DNA of 22,629 nt from Apostichopus parvimensis (GCA_000934455.1 KN889197.1:1364-23992); one strand, 5' to 3'. Positions 9,780 through 20,448 are shown, counted from the stretch's first letter. The notes: generated from the letters alone by a model not told the origin. Translations and numbers: made by a program.

Positions 9780-10780
9780 AATCTCGTACCTTAAAATATA
9801 AAAAAATTCGCTTTACCCTCGCAATGATTCTGTTTGAGTCCTTAAAATGTTAAATATACCAGGCTTGAGTTGTAGCGTTACGGATTGTTTTGCCTTTTCA
9901 GTCCAACTCAGCTGACTGAATTTAAACGTAGCGCCCTGAACTTGGAATAGTCCAATACGAGGGGTGGTTTATAACTGCTAAGAAACAACGGTATATAATC
10001 TGCACAAAAAGTCATTTTATTATACGTAAGGTATAACAAAAACATTATGGAATATATAGAATACCAATTTATAACACTTAAATCTTATTTAATTTATAGC
10101 AGTTGAATACAGTATTTTCAAATGTGTTTCCTATTACACAATAGGGATAGCAAGTTTTTCTGTGTCAAAGTTCACAAAATTACCTCATTGGTCTCTACTC
10201 TATCGACTGTGTTATGTACTCTACACGGGAGTAGTAATCATTGACTTTATATAAAACCGGTTTTCTGTTGAGAAGACTATATTTACTAAGAGTTAATAAA
10301 AGTCAAGAGAAACCGGTGAAAGAAAGGGGAGGGGCATGACAAAGTTTCCTTATCCGCTCTTTAAAGTGGTGTAAGCTCTTAAACTTACAGACCATTTTAA
10401 GTCAACAAATTTTCAAGGCAATATCTGTTAGTTTTCAATTGACTGTTTTTCAGCGTTCCATACTTTTATTGTAAACAAACGTTACAATACCGTCAGTGCA
10501 GTGCTTACAATATAGTAGCAGACAACAGCAAACTGCTGCACAGGTGAAGGAATTATCGCCTTCCACGGGTCAATGATTGCATCGCTCTGATAAATATTTT
10601 GAATATGAAACAATCGATTTATTGAACAGATGTCAAGGTAGTCAACGTGTACAAAAATATTAACTTAACAGAAAATGTGACTTTCCACAGTTTAAGCCAG
10701 TGAACAGCTGTTGGTACATACACTAATGTAACTTAGTTAGAGATATCACGTTACCTTTCGTCTGTGTTTTTGTGTGTAGG
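9780..10780. other. Space between divergent genes; no coding seen
   Basis: No coding frame or RNA gene is supportable. A short inverted repeat (ACCGGTTTTCT near 10256, AGAGAAACCGGT near 10306) is present. The stretch lies between the two divergent genes and could hold their promoters, but no TATA box or initiator stands out. Confidence 0.35.
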
Positions 10781-10852
10781 GGAACATTATCGTGCAACTG
10801 TTCCTAGAGTGCAGGACACTACGTTGAACATTGAGGGTCGAATTTCACTACA
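10781..10852 (+). other. Possible untranslated first exon of the MANBAL-like gene (left edge unknown)
   Basis: The coding exon at 12030 is preceded by a spliced acceptor, so an upstream non-coding exon must exist. The best donor seen upstream on the plus strand is ACA|GTAAGTAAAT at 10853; a second GTAAGT lies about 20 bases further on. The left boundary is a guess. Confidence 0.25.
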
Positions 10853-10984
10853 GTAAGTAAATTTCACAGCAGTAAGTTCTTAATGTCCCCATGTCTTGAA
10901 GTTGACTGCAATTATATTTCCCTCAAATCACCAAAATGAAACATGCTGTAGGCCTAATGGTAACTAACATGGAAGCTCCTATCA

Positions 10985-11363
10985 ATTTGATTAGTATTGA
11001 ACTATAAAGTCTCATTGAAGCAACAACTTACTCTACTCTCAATCTGTTATACTGTTAGTCCTAAATTCCTAATAGCAGTTTTAGGATTTAAAAATAATTA
11101 TTATTACTTAGGGTCTAGCTTTGAAACTAAAGTAATTAGTAGCAAGCGCAAACTTAAAGCCCACCTAATTGAAAACTACGCTGACTGAGTATTGATTATC
11201 TCATGTTTATTTTTCTCTACCTTCTTTCATTGTTATTTGTTATTTTTTGGTCGCTAGCTCGATAAACTACTATTGTTTTTCTAGTGTCCTGTTTATACTA
11301 TACCACTTTGTTCTATTGTTCTTATGTATAGACGAAATAAATGAAATGAAAAAAAAAATGAAA
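10985..11363 (+). mobile_element. 5'-truncated LINE-like 3' end
   Basis: A frame ending SSKRKLKAHLIENYAD and a stop at 11186-11188 resembles the F-K-x-K-L-K-x-x-L C-terminal end of reverse transcriptases of CR1/L2-group LINEs. It is followed by a T-rich 3' UTR and the tail GACGAAATAAATGAAATGAA plus an A-run, as in many such elements. The reverse-transcriptase core is absent. The assignment rests on a short motif and the tail. Confidence 0.4.
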
Positions 11364-11652
11364 TATCCTTAGAGGATGCTTTCAAAATGAAAAGATACCT
11401 TTACATAAGAATTTATAATCATACTATTCCGAAATCCTATGCCTAAAGTCTTTCATACTACACTTTTGCATAGGACCTTTTCTTCAGGTTTTGTTTAATC
11501 AGTCAAGAGAACAAGTCTATGTAAAAGGTCTATTAGAAATGAGACGGTAGGGGGAGCATGATATTATGTACATATGTTTGACACATAATCTTAAGTATTA
11601 GGAGCACATGTTTATGTTTTTAGTGCCTACAAAGTACAAATGCCTCGTTAGA

Positions 11653-11673
11653 AATAAAATCTGAATCTGAGAA
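11653..11673 (+). repeat. LINE-like tail AATAAAATCTGAATCTGAG
   Basis: AATAAA followed by ATCTGA repeats, typical of short-repeat tails of CR1/L2-type LINEs. The body upstream (about 11560-11650) is too short or decayed to classify. Confidence 0.35.
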
Positions 11674-12004
11674 TAGATATGTTTGCTATTTTTGAGAATG
11701 TGGTAAGCTACAGTATGAAGTGAAGTATTCTTGCCAGGGATGTTACACTATTGAATCAGAAGATGAGAAATGTACTCAGTAACCATTGATATAAAATACA
11801 TCGAAAAGTACTAGCTTGAAATATGCCTTGTTCAGGATCTCATAAATTGCCCAGAAAGAGAAAGTTGTGATTATTGGTGTACCTTGAGAGTACACACTTC
11901 TTCAGTTGTAGTTTGTAGCCTACAGTCCTATCTTGGGTATCCCATGAGGTCTAGTAAAAGGGAACATTTTATATAACAAAAAGTTTACTTTCTTTCTAAT
12001 ACAG

Positions 12005-13363
12005 GAATTGACAGACGATTCATCTTACCATGGCAGAAGAGGTTTCCATTGAAGATCTCCTTGTAAATGAATACAGTACAATTGACAAGATTCTTGAGAT
12101 TGGCTTATATATTGGAGCAATCTTTCAACTTGTCTGCATAGGTGCAATCTTCTTTCTCAAGTCACCAGATGATGATGAAGAAGATGGGTCAGGAAATGAT
12201 GGAGTAAGTACTTAAACGATGCGTTGAAATGTGTCTTACAATAATTCATATGTGTTGGATGAAAGGTAAGAGTTTTTTGCCATGCCCTCTCTCCTTCCCT
12301 CATCCCACCCTCCCTACTCTCCACCCATTCTCTCACAACTAACTCCAAATAGGAAACAGAAAATCACATCACCAGTGATGTTCAAAATGTTCCCAAAATC
12401 TGGTCTTTCATCAATCTGCTTTTCTCCCTTGATGCTTTGTGTGTGAGCTATACCCAAAAATTTCAATTTCCATTTATGTATGTGTTTTTGTTTATGATAT
12501 CTTCCATATTAACACTTTTCAAAGAATTATGATATTGACTACCTTTATCTTACAACTGCATATATGTTGTTAGCTAAGAGAATGACCGGAAGCTTCACAG
12601 TACAGTAGAAGAATAAACAACATTTATTTAACCTTTTTCTGTCTTTGTCTTTGTTGCATATGGTTATAAAGGAAGCCTAATGTTCTCATTTCCACTATTT
12701 AACTCTGAAAACAAATGAACACCATTACAATGCAAGTAATTGTTGTATATTTTGTGTACTGTAATGCATTGTCAAGTAGCTCACAGATTTCTAGTTATGT
12801 CTTGACAAGGTAGCGGACCTAACAAGTGACACAAAAAGTGCTAGATATGCTAAAATATCTGCAAAAATTTCAAGGTTTACAACACACTATTTGACAGTTT
12901 TGAAATATCAGTTTGTGTGGTATTTTTGTGTTTAAAATAGTGATGGTGAGACTTATAAGCTGATCAAGGCAGTCTTCTTTAATTTTCAGTGCTAACTATC
13001 AGTATTTATCATTTTTGCTTTGGTCCCTTTCTCGCCAAATATTATTGATAAATGTTGCACAAATTATAAACTGCAGGTGAAGCTTTCAGGTACTATGTAC
13101 CCTATCAACATTTGTAAAACTGTACAGTTCTTTATTAAGTATTTCTTTCTCTTCGTCTTCTTCTTCTTCTTCTTTATCTGATATGATTGATCAGCCGACA
13201 ACAAGTTTGCTCAAGATCGTTGAAGATAGATATCAAATTTCTCTCATAAATATTTGAATTTTATTCTGTATTGTTTTTTTTCTGCACACAGGGTACATCA
13301 AATAACAACACACAAGAGAAAATGACCAAGAAGGACCGGGCAGAGAGGAAGAAAAAAAACTAG
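12005..13363 (+). CDS. MANBAL: MANBAL-like small membrane protein (UPF0239 family), two coding exons
   Basis: Coding join(12030..12203, 13292..13363), 81 residues plus stop. The first exon starts at 12005 after TTTCTTTCTAATACAG, with 25 untranslated bases before ATG. The introns are GGA|GTAAGT and TTTTTTTTCTGCACACAG, phase 0. The protein begins MAEEVSIEDLLVNEYS. One hydrophobic segment (residues about 21-43) contains LYIGAIFQLVCIGAIFFL, matching from memory the human MANBAL core LFLGAIFQLICVLAII. An acidic stretch (DDDEEDG) and a Lys-rich tail (EKMTKKDRAERKKKN) follow; human MANBAL (85 residues) also ends in a Lys-rich tail. The family's molecular function is not established; despite the name (mannosidase beta-like) it has no glycosidase domain. 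A single-pass membrane protein with a basic tail is inferred. Confidence 0.88.
12030..12203 (+). CDS. MANBAL: MANBAL-like coding exon 1
   Basis: 58 codons from ATG at 12030 to donor GGA|GTAAGT. It carries the membrane segment and the acidic linker. Reading through the donor would add only VST before a stop. Confidence 0.88.
12285..12345. repeat. Polypyrimidine (C/T) tract in the MANBAL-like intron
   Basis: About 60 bases almost free of G (CTCTCTCCTTCCCTCATCCC and similar). A second tract, CTT repeats, lies at 13143-13175 in the same intron. Confidence 0.7.
13292..13363 (+). CDS. MANBAL: MANBAL-like coding exon 2 (C-terminus)
   Basis: 23 codons plus TAG at 13361-13363, starting GTSNNNTQEKMTKKDRAERK. 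Strong pyrimidine tract and CACACAG acceptor. The 3' UTR follows; its end is not clear, since no unambiguous AATAAA lies in the next 1.5 kb. Confidence 0.85.
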   Translation, partial: GTSNNNTQEKMTKKDRAERKKKN

Positions 13364-14246
13364 CAGAGAAGTTGACTGGACTACGGCTTAAATTGTATTC
13401 TACTGGAATGGAGCTATGTTGCATCTTAAATCATTTACTTCCATTCATGAAGCTCTCATGATAAAAAAGACTCAAATTTATGAAATTGGTGATTTGAAGA
13501 GTTTAAACCCAAATTAACTCCGGTTGTATCATGTATGTGATAGCTTTCCTTACAGCTTTGTATTCCACCTGGGGGGGGGGGGGTGAGGGAGAAGAAAATT
13601 CTTATCCCCAAAACACAATTTTAAATTACTGGCAAAGTTTCAATGCTTTTTAGTTTTTATTAATTTGGAAATTGATTTTACTTTATTTGGATCTTCTTAA
13701 GATAGCAAAGAATGACTTATTTGAAAGAGGAATCTTATAAATTACTGAACTTTAAATTTTTAACTGTTGCAGGTTAACACTTTGTGCAAGTACTGGTGAT
13801 ATTGAAGTGTACTTAATAAGCCTTTACCAAACTTTCAACTCCTTACTAAAATGTGGTCTGATATTATTTGTGCATACGGCCAATTTTATTTCTGAAATCT
13901 GAGTTTATAATAATTAGTTGGGTGTGTGTAAATAATGTTTTGAAGTTCCAGCCTTTCATCTTCCAGTTTATATTTTCAGCAAAGAGGGTTTGGTTCCTTG
14001 TCAAAAGTCTTCCAATTATCTTTTTGTAGTTATTTATTAAGTAATTTTGCTTTGCCAAATTCGTTTTTGTATCTTACAGGGGCATGATTTTGTTTATTTT
14101 AGATTGTCTTTTTTGCCAGAAAATGGGTGCAACATGATGGGGAAAACTTTAATAGTATGATGCTAATATCAATTAGCCATCTAAGAACCACATTAATCAG
14201 CCTGATAAATGATTTCCACTATAATTGTATAATAAGATGTATCACT
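13364..14246 (+). other. Likely 3' UTR / intergenic downstream of the MANBAL-like gene
   Basis: AT-rich sequence, including a G13 homopolymer at 13571-13583. No coding frame on either strand looks real. How much belongs to the transcript cannot be told. Confidence 0.4.
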
Positions 14247-14247
14247 A

Positions 14248-14405
14248 TACTGTAGCTCCTGTTGTAAATGAAGAATAGGTCGAACCAAGTCACTTGAACA
14301 CTAAGTCACCTTAACAATAATTCACTTTAACACTTTGTTATTCTAAGTCACTTTAATACTGTGGCTCCTGTTATAAATGAAGACAAGGTTAAACCAAGTT
14401 TATCA
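14248..14405. repeat. Direct duplication and AAGTCACTTTAAC short repeats
   Basis: The 43-bp block starting TACTGTAGCTCCTGTTGTAA (14248) is repeated 109 bases later (14357) with a handful of changes. Between them lie several variants of AAGTCACTTTAACAC. Confidence 0.7.
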
Positions 14406-14464
14406 ACCTAAGTCATTCCTTTTTAAGAAGATAAGTCTGTCCTTTTTCATTACAATATACTCAA

Positions 14465-14840
14465 ACGTGAGGGCGTTGTGGTCAAGTGGTTAAGGCAGTG
14501 GACTTGTGATCTAAGGATTACAGGTTCGAGCCCTGGCCAGATCATTGCGTTGTGTCTTTGGGCAAGGCGCTTTATCTCCATTGCCTCTCTTCACCCAAGT
14601 GTATAAATGGGGACTTGCGAGGTAACTTGTAAATATAGTTGCGTGTGCCAATTTGTGGCTGTACCCTATGGGAAAGTCCCCCGGGGGACACGTGGTTGTG
14701 GTGCACTGTGGTGCCCCAGGAGAGATTGATTGAATTGTGCACACTTTGGTGTTTAGGTGTGTCAAGTTACCAATGACCAGGGTTGTAAAGTCGTGTCAGA
14801 GGGCCTTAGCCCTGAACAAGACTGTAAACCTAAATAATAT
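14465..14840 (+). mobile_element. tRNA-derived SINE
   Basis: The head resembles a tRNA: an A-box-like TGGTCAAGTGGTTAAGG and a B box GGTTCGAGCCC lie at the expected spacing. Next comes TGTCTTTGGGCAAGGCGCTT ... CACCCAAGTGTATAAATGGG, a central region I recall from SINEs of marine invertebrates, then a unique region and the AT-rich tail CCTAAATAATATATAAAC. Length is about 370 bp. It is transcribed by RNA polymerase III if active. No clear target duplication was found, so it may be old. The long minus-strand frame in it is fortuitous. Confidence 0.82.
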
Positions 14841-15170
14841 ATAAACTTGTAAGAAGCAAGTTTTATTTTTAGAAATCTGAAATGATACTACTATAATACA
14901 ATAATTTGAAATGTTTCGTTAAACTTGTAAATTTCAATCCTTGAAAGATTTTTGTATGAATTATTGGTGCTTATTTGATTCTAGTTCACATGAAAATTAA
15001 ATTTGTTTGGATATTATTGAAAGAAGCCCCCCAAAAATTAATTGTAGAGGGGGATGTATTCATCCTGTAAACTTGTAGTCATTTCCCGTATTCAATATTA
15101 AAGAAGTCAAATGTATGTATTCCTGGTAAAATGTCTACATTGATAACGCAAAAAGTGTACAATTTCTCAT
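14841..15170. other. Intergenic, nothing recognised
   Basis: AT-rich sequence. No gene or repeat can be supported. Confidence 0.4.
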
Positions 15171-15189
15171 AACCGTGATTGACATAAAG

Positions 15190-15275
15190 TTGCTATTGCA
15201 CAATGACGTCATATTTCATTATATCGTCATATGCTATTTTTATTGTAGTATGACATCATCTGGTGAATAGCTATT
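15190..15275. repeat. Imperfect inverted repeat with a CRE-type palindrome
   Basis: TGACGTCA lies at 15204-15211 inside AATGACGTCATA; the inverted partner TATGACATCAT is at about 15249. Outer parts also match loosely (GCTATTGCACA against GGTGAATAGC). This could be a decayed MITE or chance regulatory-like sequence. Confidence 0.35.
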
Positions 15276-15279
15276 GAAA

Positions 15280-17190
15280 TATCTGTATTGAAACCTCAAA
15301 CGCATACAAATTTAGAGCTTTTTGTATTTTATAATTATATTTCTCATCCCATTGTGTCGTGTATGTACAATGCTTCCATCTTAAACCTGTAACAGAAAAT
15401 GCGAATGTTGTAACAAGCTTGAAAAAAAATCGTTTTTCCATGTGTGGCTGAAAGAATTAAGGTGGTTATATAATGTGTACCTTGCAGTACTTTATATGTA
15501 GACGTAGTATTATGGATTATGTTGTGCTATACTGTATTTCAATTCATACTCTTGAAGCTGTATATCATCTACCTTTTTTAAAGTTTTATTATTATATTTT
15601 GCGACAGATGCATTTCAAGTTTGAAAAAGTAAAACATTAATTTAAAGGTGAACTTAATATGAATTGACCTCTCATAATTTTATCATCATGTTCGGAACGT
15701 TACAGGCCGTCAGTATTGCTACCAATCTCACCAAATATGACCAAAGAAACTTTCACTCATGGTGAAATTTCAACAATTACTTTACCGTCAACCACAAGAA
15801 AATTTCACTGCTGAGACATTTGTTTTATGTGATAGAAAAATACCTCAATATCCGGTATATTTGGATGAACTTTCTCAAGAAAGGTTTAGTGTTTGACACC
15901 CAATTGCACTTATTTTATCATGTTTATCAAGCTCGCACCATTTCTAAGGATATCTAAATTGTGAAGAACGTCTTAGTTCGGTTCAGCCGTTCCCAACTGC
16001 GGATGCCTCGGCTTCATGGTTCATCAAATGAGACATTTGATTCAGGTATACAGGTTGTAACCGGAGTGTTGTGATACTAAAAATATACTCTTCAAGTCGC
16101 AACAGAATATATCAAGAAAGGGATGACACGTACAATCCTAGATCATGAAGACAGGATTTAACATTTGTGAAGGACCTCAATAATACTATGCTGCCCTCGC
16201 AGACGCGTCTAGATATGCGACACTAGACAGCTAGCTAACCAGCGAAATGACGAGAAAAATGACAGGAGTACGTTTCTGTAAACTGTATTGAAATTCCTCA
16301 CTCATGTTATCGCGGTAAAACTTAAATAAAAGGATATGATAAACTTGAATAATAATGATGCTTAATACAACACTACGAATGATTTAAAAGAAAAATTATA
16401 ACGGTGAACCTCGAACTTGCCATAGGCCAAATGAAGCTCAACACAGTACAATATTTTACACTGAATAACTATAATGTGTGTCAAAAAGGATGAGAGTCGA
16501 ATAACTCTGGGATTTAATTAATTCTCTTAACTTGTCTTAAAAAGAAGAATTAATAAAGTTTACTAAAGATCAAATAGAGTATCAAATGAGCAAAAAACTA
16601 TTATGATTAATTAGTAACAGCAAATCCATCCCAACGGACGGCAAATACGTAACGTAGGCTAAGTATTACGCAACTCTGATAAGAACATGAATATGTGAGC
16701 ATAAACATACTTGAACAGGGGTTAAGGTAAATAAAACCCAAGTATATCTAAATGAATATTAACTTATTCAAGTCACAAGTAAATATATAAAGTTATATGG
16801 AGTCGCCCATATTCAATAAACAACATATTATGTGCAAACCTACAATCAAGGAAAATACTTCTTAATTGGAAAACAATTATATTAATTATGTCTAATTAAC
16901 AATCTCAATTAACTGACATGTGCCTGCTAGGCAAGGTTGTACAATAATTAACCTAACAAAAAAGACAAAGAGAAAAACTTACAGATTATAAATGAGCCAG
17001 GTCGAAAACGTTAGCTAATGAAACTGTACGGTATGTAAGGCGGATACAGTGTTGCCTACTACAATGCTGAAAACAGAATGATGTCTATAGTGAAAAACAA
17101 CACAGGTCTCTGTGAAAAGAAATAAGTGTGAATCTCACATTACCATGAAACCCTCCTCGTGTGTGGTCAAGGAGGAAAGTTTATCAACAA
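15280..17190. other. 1.9-kb intergenic stretch, no gene seen
   Basis: Both strands were read; no exon with convincing frame and splice sites was found. A small imperfect hairpin (GAAACTTTCACTCATGGTGA region, about 15747-15773) and AT-rich sequence are all that stand out. Confidence 0.4.
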
Positions 17191-17643
17191 CTCTTCAGAA
17201 TAGCCTGTTCCCACGAACGCCGGCTTGCTTCACTCTTGATCGACCTATCGAGGCTAGGGCAAGTTGATCCACCCTTTTACTCCGTGGGAACGGGGCAAGC
17301 CCGAGCTTGATCAAGCCCCTCATGAGAGGTGGGGTTAGGACAGCTAAGCCCGGGTAAACGTTGACCAATGTAAATAAACTATTGCCTTGGGGTGTAAAAG
17401 ATACGATGGATTTTATCAGTTGTGGTTTCCGCCGCTTGCTTATTTCTGTATCGACATAAACTGTGTCTATTTTCAAATTGGTTGTGCATGTGTACAATGG
17501 ACCAATGCAGTGAGAATGAAGGAATTACGTAAGGCATTGCTGAGTAGTAGGCCTACACAGTGTAGCTGCCCTTGTATATCCGCATACATACAGTATAAAG
17601 TTTGAGTTGCTTTCTTGAAGACGTCCAGATAACCGGAAAGGCC

Positions 17644-17666
17644 ATTATTATTATTATTATTATTAT
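17644..17666. repeat. (ATT)n microsatellite
   Basis: Seven to eight ATT triplets. It creates a run of Asn in a minus-strand frame that is not otherwise gene-like. Confidence 0.9.
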
Positions 17667-17722
17667 CGATATTTTCCTGTACAATATGTCGCAGAAGTAG
17701 ACAGAGCGAAGTATGTGGTCGG

Positions 17723-17831
17723 ACGATGAAGTATTCGCATTGCTTCGCATTTGGTGCGACGAAAATAATATGTCGAAAACGCACCAGTGTACTGAGACAT
17801 CTGTATGTATGGAGAGAAAAGCGTTCATAGC
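17723..17831 (+). pseudogene. Broken Myb/SANT-like DNA-binding domain fragment
   Basis: From ATG at about 17713 the frame reads MWSDDEVFALLRIWCDENN and runs about 40 residues to a stop. The W-S-D-D/E-E-V-x-A-L-L-x-I-W-x-D pattern is the first helix of Myb/SANT-like (trihelix/MADF-type) domains, often found as the accessory DNA-binding protein of PIF/Harbinger transposons. The rest of the domain is missing or frameshifted: another frame continues FFDAILAKYTAVEFLVGNL after the stop. Read as a transposon remnant, not a working gene. The motif is short, so chance resemblance is possible. Confidence 0.35.
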
Positions 17832-18559
17832 CTACACGCCATAACTTCTTTGATGCAATACTAGCAAAATACACTGCAGTGGAATTTCTTGTTGGCAACT
17901 TGCCAAGAAAAGGTTTTACATCTATGTCTAGTCCAATGGTACAGTATAAAACAGGTGTGGACATCGAGCCCAACCCAACCATTTTGTGTTAGGGGTTAAA
18001 TATTTCTTTTGGGTAAAGTGTGCAAACAGATTTTTTTGCAGAGTTGTTGGAACAATTGTACGTACACAAAGTCGGCATATCTGCTAGATATAATTGATAT
18101 GATTATATTTAGGTTTTCCATTTTATTTGTTTTCATTTTGGAAACTATGAAAGATTTTTTTTACTTAACCCCCGCGAAAAGTCGTACCACTCAAAATATT
18201 GCGCTTCAGATACGAACAATGATTTCCCTGCCCAGTGCATTGACTTTTTCAAAGGTGGTAAACGTTGGCCGTATCGGTAAAGCCCCGGTAGAAATTAGCG
18301 TGTGTGCGCTGCTTGGATGATATATGCGCGTGTCGAAAAGACTCACTGCATAGCTGTCGATCGCTGCTCGTATTCTCTATTGCAATAAACTGGTTCGGAC
18401 GTTTTCCAAGGTTTTCCAAGCGTGCCGCTATGCCCGGAGTTAATTCGTTGAAACGCGGGTTCAAATTGCAGGGCTTATCTGCGGTTACAGTTTTAGCTCC
18501 ACCTATACTTGCTTGAATCAAGACCGCGTTCGTGGGAACGGGGTATTCCATCCTGACTT

Positions 18560-19080
18560 GCCCCCTGCTGACCTTTCATAACCAGAGCTGTGCTATGAAG
18601 TTACAGTTTGCTCAAACTGATCTGACCACAGAGTAGGCAGCAGAGAGAAAGATAAGAAGAGTCACAGGTGGCTTGATTAATGAAGTATAAACAATAACAT
18701 GTGTAGTACAGTGTAAACTGAAACCCTGTGAAAATGAATAAGTACTGAAAACAGGACTACCTGCTCAATGGGCGATAATAAATAACATTTACGTGAATGG
18801 CAGAACAAATACTGTTGCCAAGGAACTTGCAAGGCATAGGACACATACAGGACTCAAAAAGAATGTATGACAATGTACTCTCATGGTAAAGGTATGTATT
18901 AAGGCAATTAGGGCTCAACGTGTTTCAGGCACACATGAAACAAGTCAACTCAGTATGTGATATGAAAGGTTAAAAACGGCACAATGAACATATCATTCTG
19001 TTGAAATATAATGCCAATCAATGGTCAAACTTAATAAACCAACTCACAATATATGACCTTACAATATGACACTTGTCATT
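18560..19080. other. Intergenic, nothing recognised
   Basis: No coding frame with splice support and no known repeat on either strand. Confidence 0.4.
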
Positions 19081-19082
19081 CA

Positions 19083-19121
19083 GCCTTTGAAGAAGATCCT
19101 GCTAGGATCGAAACGTCAGGC
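19083..19121 (+). mobile_element. Penelope-type hammerhead-like motif, copy 1
   Basis: Stem I GCCT (19083-19086) pairs with AGGC (19118-19121). The core is TTGAAGA (the consensus has C first), stem II GATCCT/AGGATC with loop GCT, then GAAACGTC. This is the layout of the minimal hammerhead ribozymes known from Penelope-like retroelements, where the very short stem III is the palindrome ACGT. The changed first core base suggests decay. No reverse transcriptase or GIY-YIG frame is visible nearby. Confidence 0.5.
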
Positions 19122-19246
19122 CAACTTACTTTTACACACCTTACAATATAATTAAGGGTGCATAGTCAGCAACTGAATTGTCTAACAGCTGATTATGAAA
19201 CTTAGAACACGATCAACTTAAAGGTGTCGTAATTACTTAGTTACAA

Positions 19247-19275
19247 CATGGAGCTATTTCGGTAATAGCTCCATG
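19247..19275. repeat. Perfect 12-bp hairpin, loop TCGGT
   Basis: Arms CATGGAGCTATT and AATAGCTCCATG enclose five bases. No element is recognised around it. Confidence 0.75.
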
Positions 19276-19420
19276 GTTACAACTACTAAGAAATGTGCAC
19301 AGTGGCCGGTCTGGATACTCTTCAACTGGGGTACGTCTATGGGGCGATTTGCTATATAAGTTAACACACGGACATCAGATAGTGGTGGCAAGGTAGAATA
19401 GTATGTGAAACAGTACTTAC

Positions 19421-19498
19421 ATGTTGGATCCAACACCAAATAATACAACAAAGTAGCGGCATCAATCATCAAGTTGATCCGATCACAATATGGGTAGG
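19421..19498 (-). other. Candidate isolated exon, unknown gene
   Basis: Acceptor AACTGTTCTGTAG, 78 bp, donor ACAT|GTAAGTACTG, phase 1 on both sides. It encodes AYPYCDRINLMIDAATLLYY and LVLDPT, a mostly hydrophobic stretch. The frame stays open well past the donor. No partner exon was found within the window, so this may be chance. Confidence 0.2.
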
Positions 19499-19848
19499 CT
19501 ACAGAACAGTTAGTTTAATGAATATAGAACATCCAAGCGGGAAACATTCAATGAAACAAAGCATGATGAACAGAATGGTCTTCAAATAGTAGACTTTCTC
19601 CTGAAACTAATCAGCTTGTCAGTCCATTAAGTTTGTTTGATTTATGAAAGCATATAATTTAGATGCATATACAATATCGCTGGGTAAACCAGACTTCCAA
19701 CTCAAATTGTGAAGTTGGATAAACTAACACCTGACTGTTTCAGAGGTGACGATTCTAAGGAAAGGGATGTCGGTAGTAACTTGCCAAAATATTTTCAAAC
19801 TTAATTCATTAAATCATGTACCTTTCATTAAATAATAGCAATTGCTAA

Positions 19849-20061
19849 AGGGATTGCAATGCTGCCAGGGGCCCGGAAGAGGGTTCAAACTGGAGGGGCG
19901 TAAACATCGAGGGACAGTGGTGCGTATCAATTGAATGCAAGATCCCAAATCTCAAAATGATCCAACCTGAGAACGGATCCTCCGTGCATACCGTAGTAAA
20001 AATTGCAGTACATCTATGTGTTTCAGCGCAAGGACACATTTATGATACTTATTGCTCTTAA
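19849..20061 (+). other. Open frame without start codon, Cys-containing, 70 codons
   Basis: Open between an upstream TAA and TAA at 20059-20061. It includes SNWRGVNIEGQWCVSIECK and ends HIYDTYCS; five cysteines are spread through it. There is no ATG near the start and the acceptor before it is poor. The minus strand is also open over 64 codons here, so neither is secure. The sequence is less AT-rich than its surroundings. Confidence 0.2.
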
Positions 20062-20364
20062 TTTTCCAACGACAGTGCAGTTTTTGAATCACAATTAGAA
20101 TTTTTAAATAAAGAAAAATGGGTACATTACATACGAAAATTGAAAAAAATATGTCACTATCAAAAAGTGACCAAAATGAGACACCTGTTATATCTAAAAA
20201 GGGGGCACTGGTGTTTTTTTTCAGAACTTAACTGGGAATGCTGGATAATATTAGCATGTAAATTATACGTTGTTGAATACTTGGTGGATCGGTGACTATA
20301 GTCAGATCGGGTATGTGGTACCGTCACACGTTTCACCTTTCTGCCAATACTGTACATCAAGGTC

Positions 20365-20448
20365 CTAAAGCTTGGCGTCAGGACAACAGGCTGTTTCGCT
20401 CAAACGCTCCATGATGGCCAGCATACGCCCAAACATGGCCATCAGTTC
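20365..20448 (-). CDS. C-terminal exon of the candidate peptide gene
   Basis: 27 codons plus TAG at 20367-20365. The acceptor has a good pyrimidine tract. The helix is rich in Met (five in 13 residues). Phase 0, as required by the GAG|GTAGGC donor. Confidence 0.4.
   Translation of the reverse strand, partial: ELMAMFGRMLAIMERLSETACCPDAKL

Larger units (their letters stand above)
17193..18552. mobile_element. Possible DNA transposon relic with GTTCCCACGAACGC inverted ends
   Basis: The left end GAATAGCCTGTTCCCACGAA is inverted at the right end as TTCGTGGGAACGGGGTATTC, about 1.36 kb apart, extending to about 24 matching bases. A third copy in right-end orientation (CCGTGGGAACGGGGCAAGC) lies at about 17279, so a 0.1-kb foldback sits at the left end. 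The interior is less AT-rich than its flanks between 18170 and 18500 and contains a broken Myb/SANT-like frame (separate entry). No full transposase is present. The target duplication is ambiguous: the flanks read AATA|...|TATT, compatible with TA or with longer inverted ends. Confidence 0.5.

Noticed and set aside
14468..14540. tRNA gene
   Set aside because: A and B boxes are present, but the sequence continues as a SINE and a full cloverleaf with an acceptor stem cannot be drawn.
15204..15211. TGACGTCA as a functional cAMP-response element
   Set aside because: No gene start nearby, and it sits in an imperfect inverted repeat; kept only as a repeat observation.
17473..17982. 169-codon minus-strand frame with a poly-Asn run
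   Set aside because: The Asn run comes from an ATT microsatellite, composition is not protein-like, and the plus strand carries a better (Myb/SANT-like) reading.
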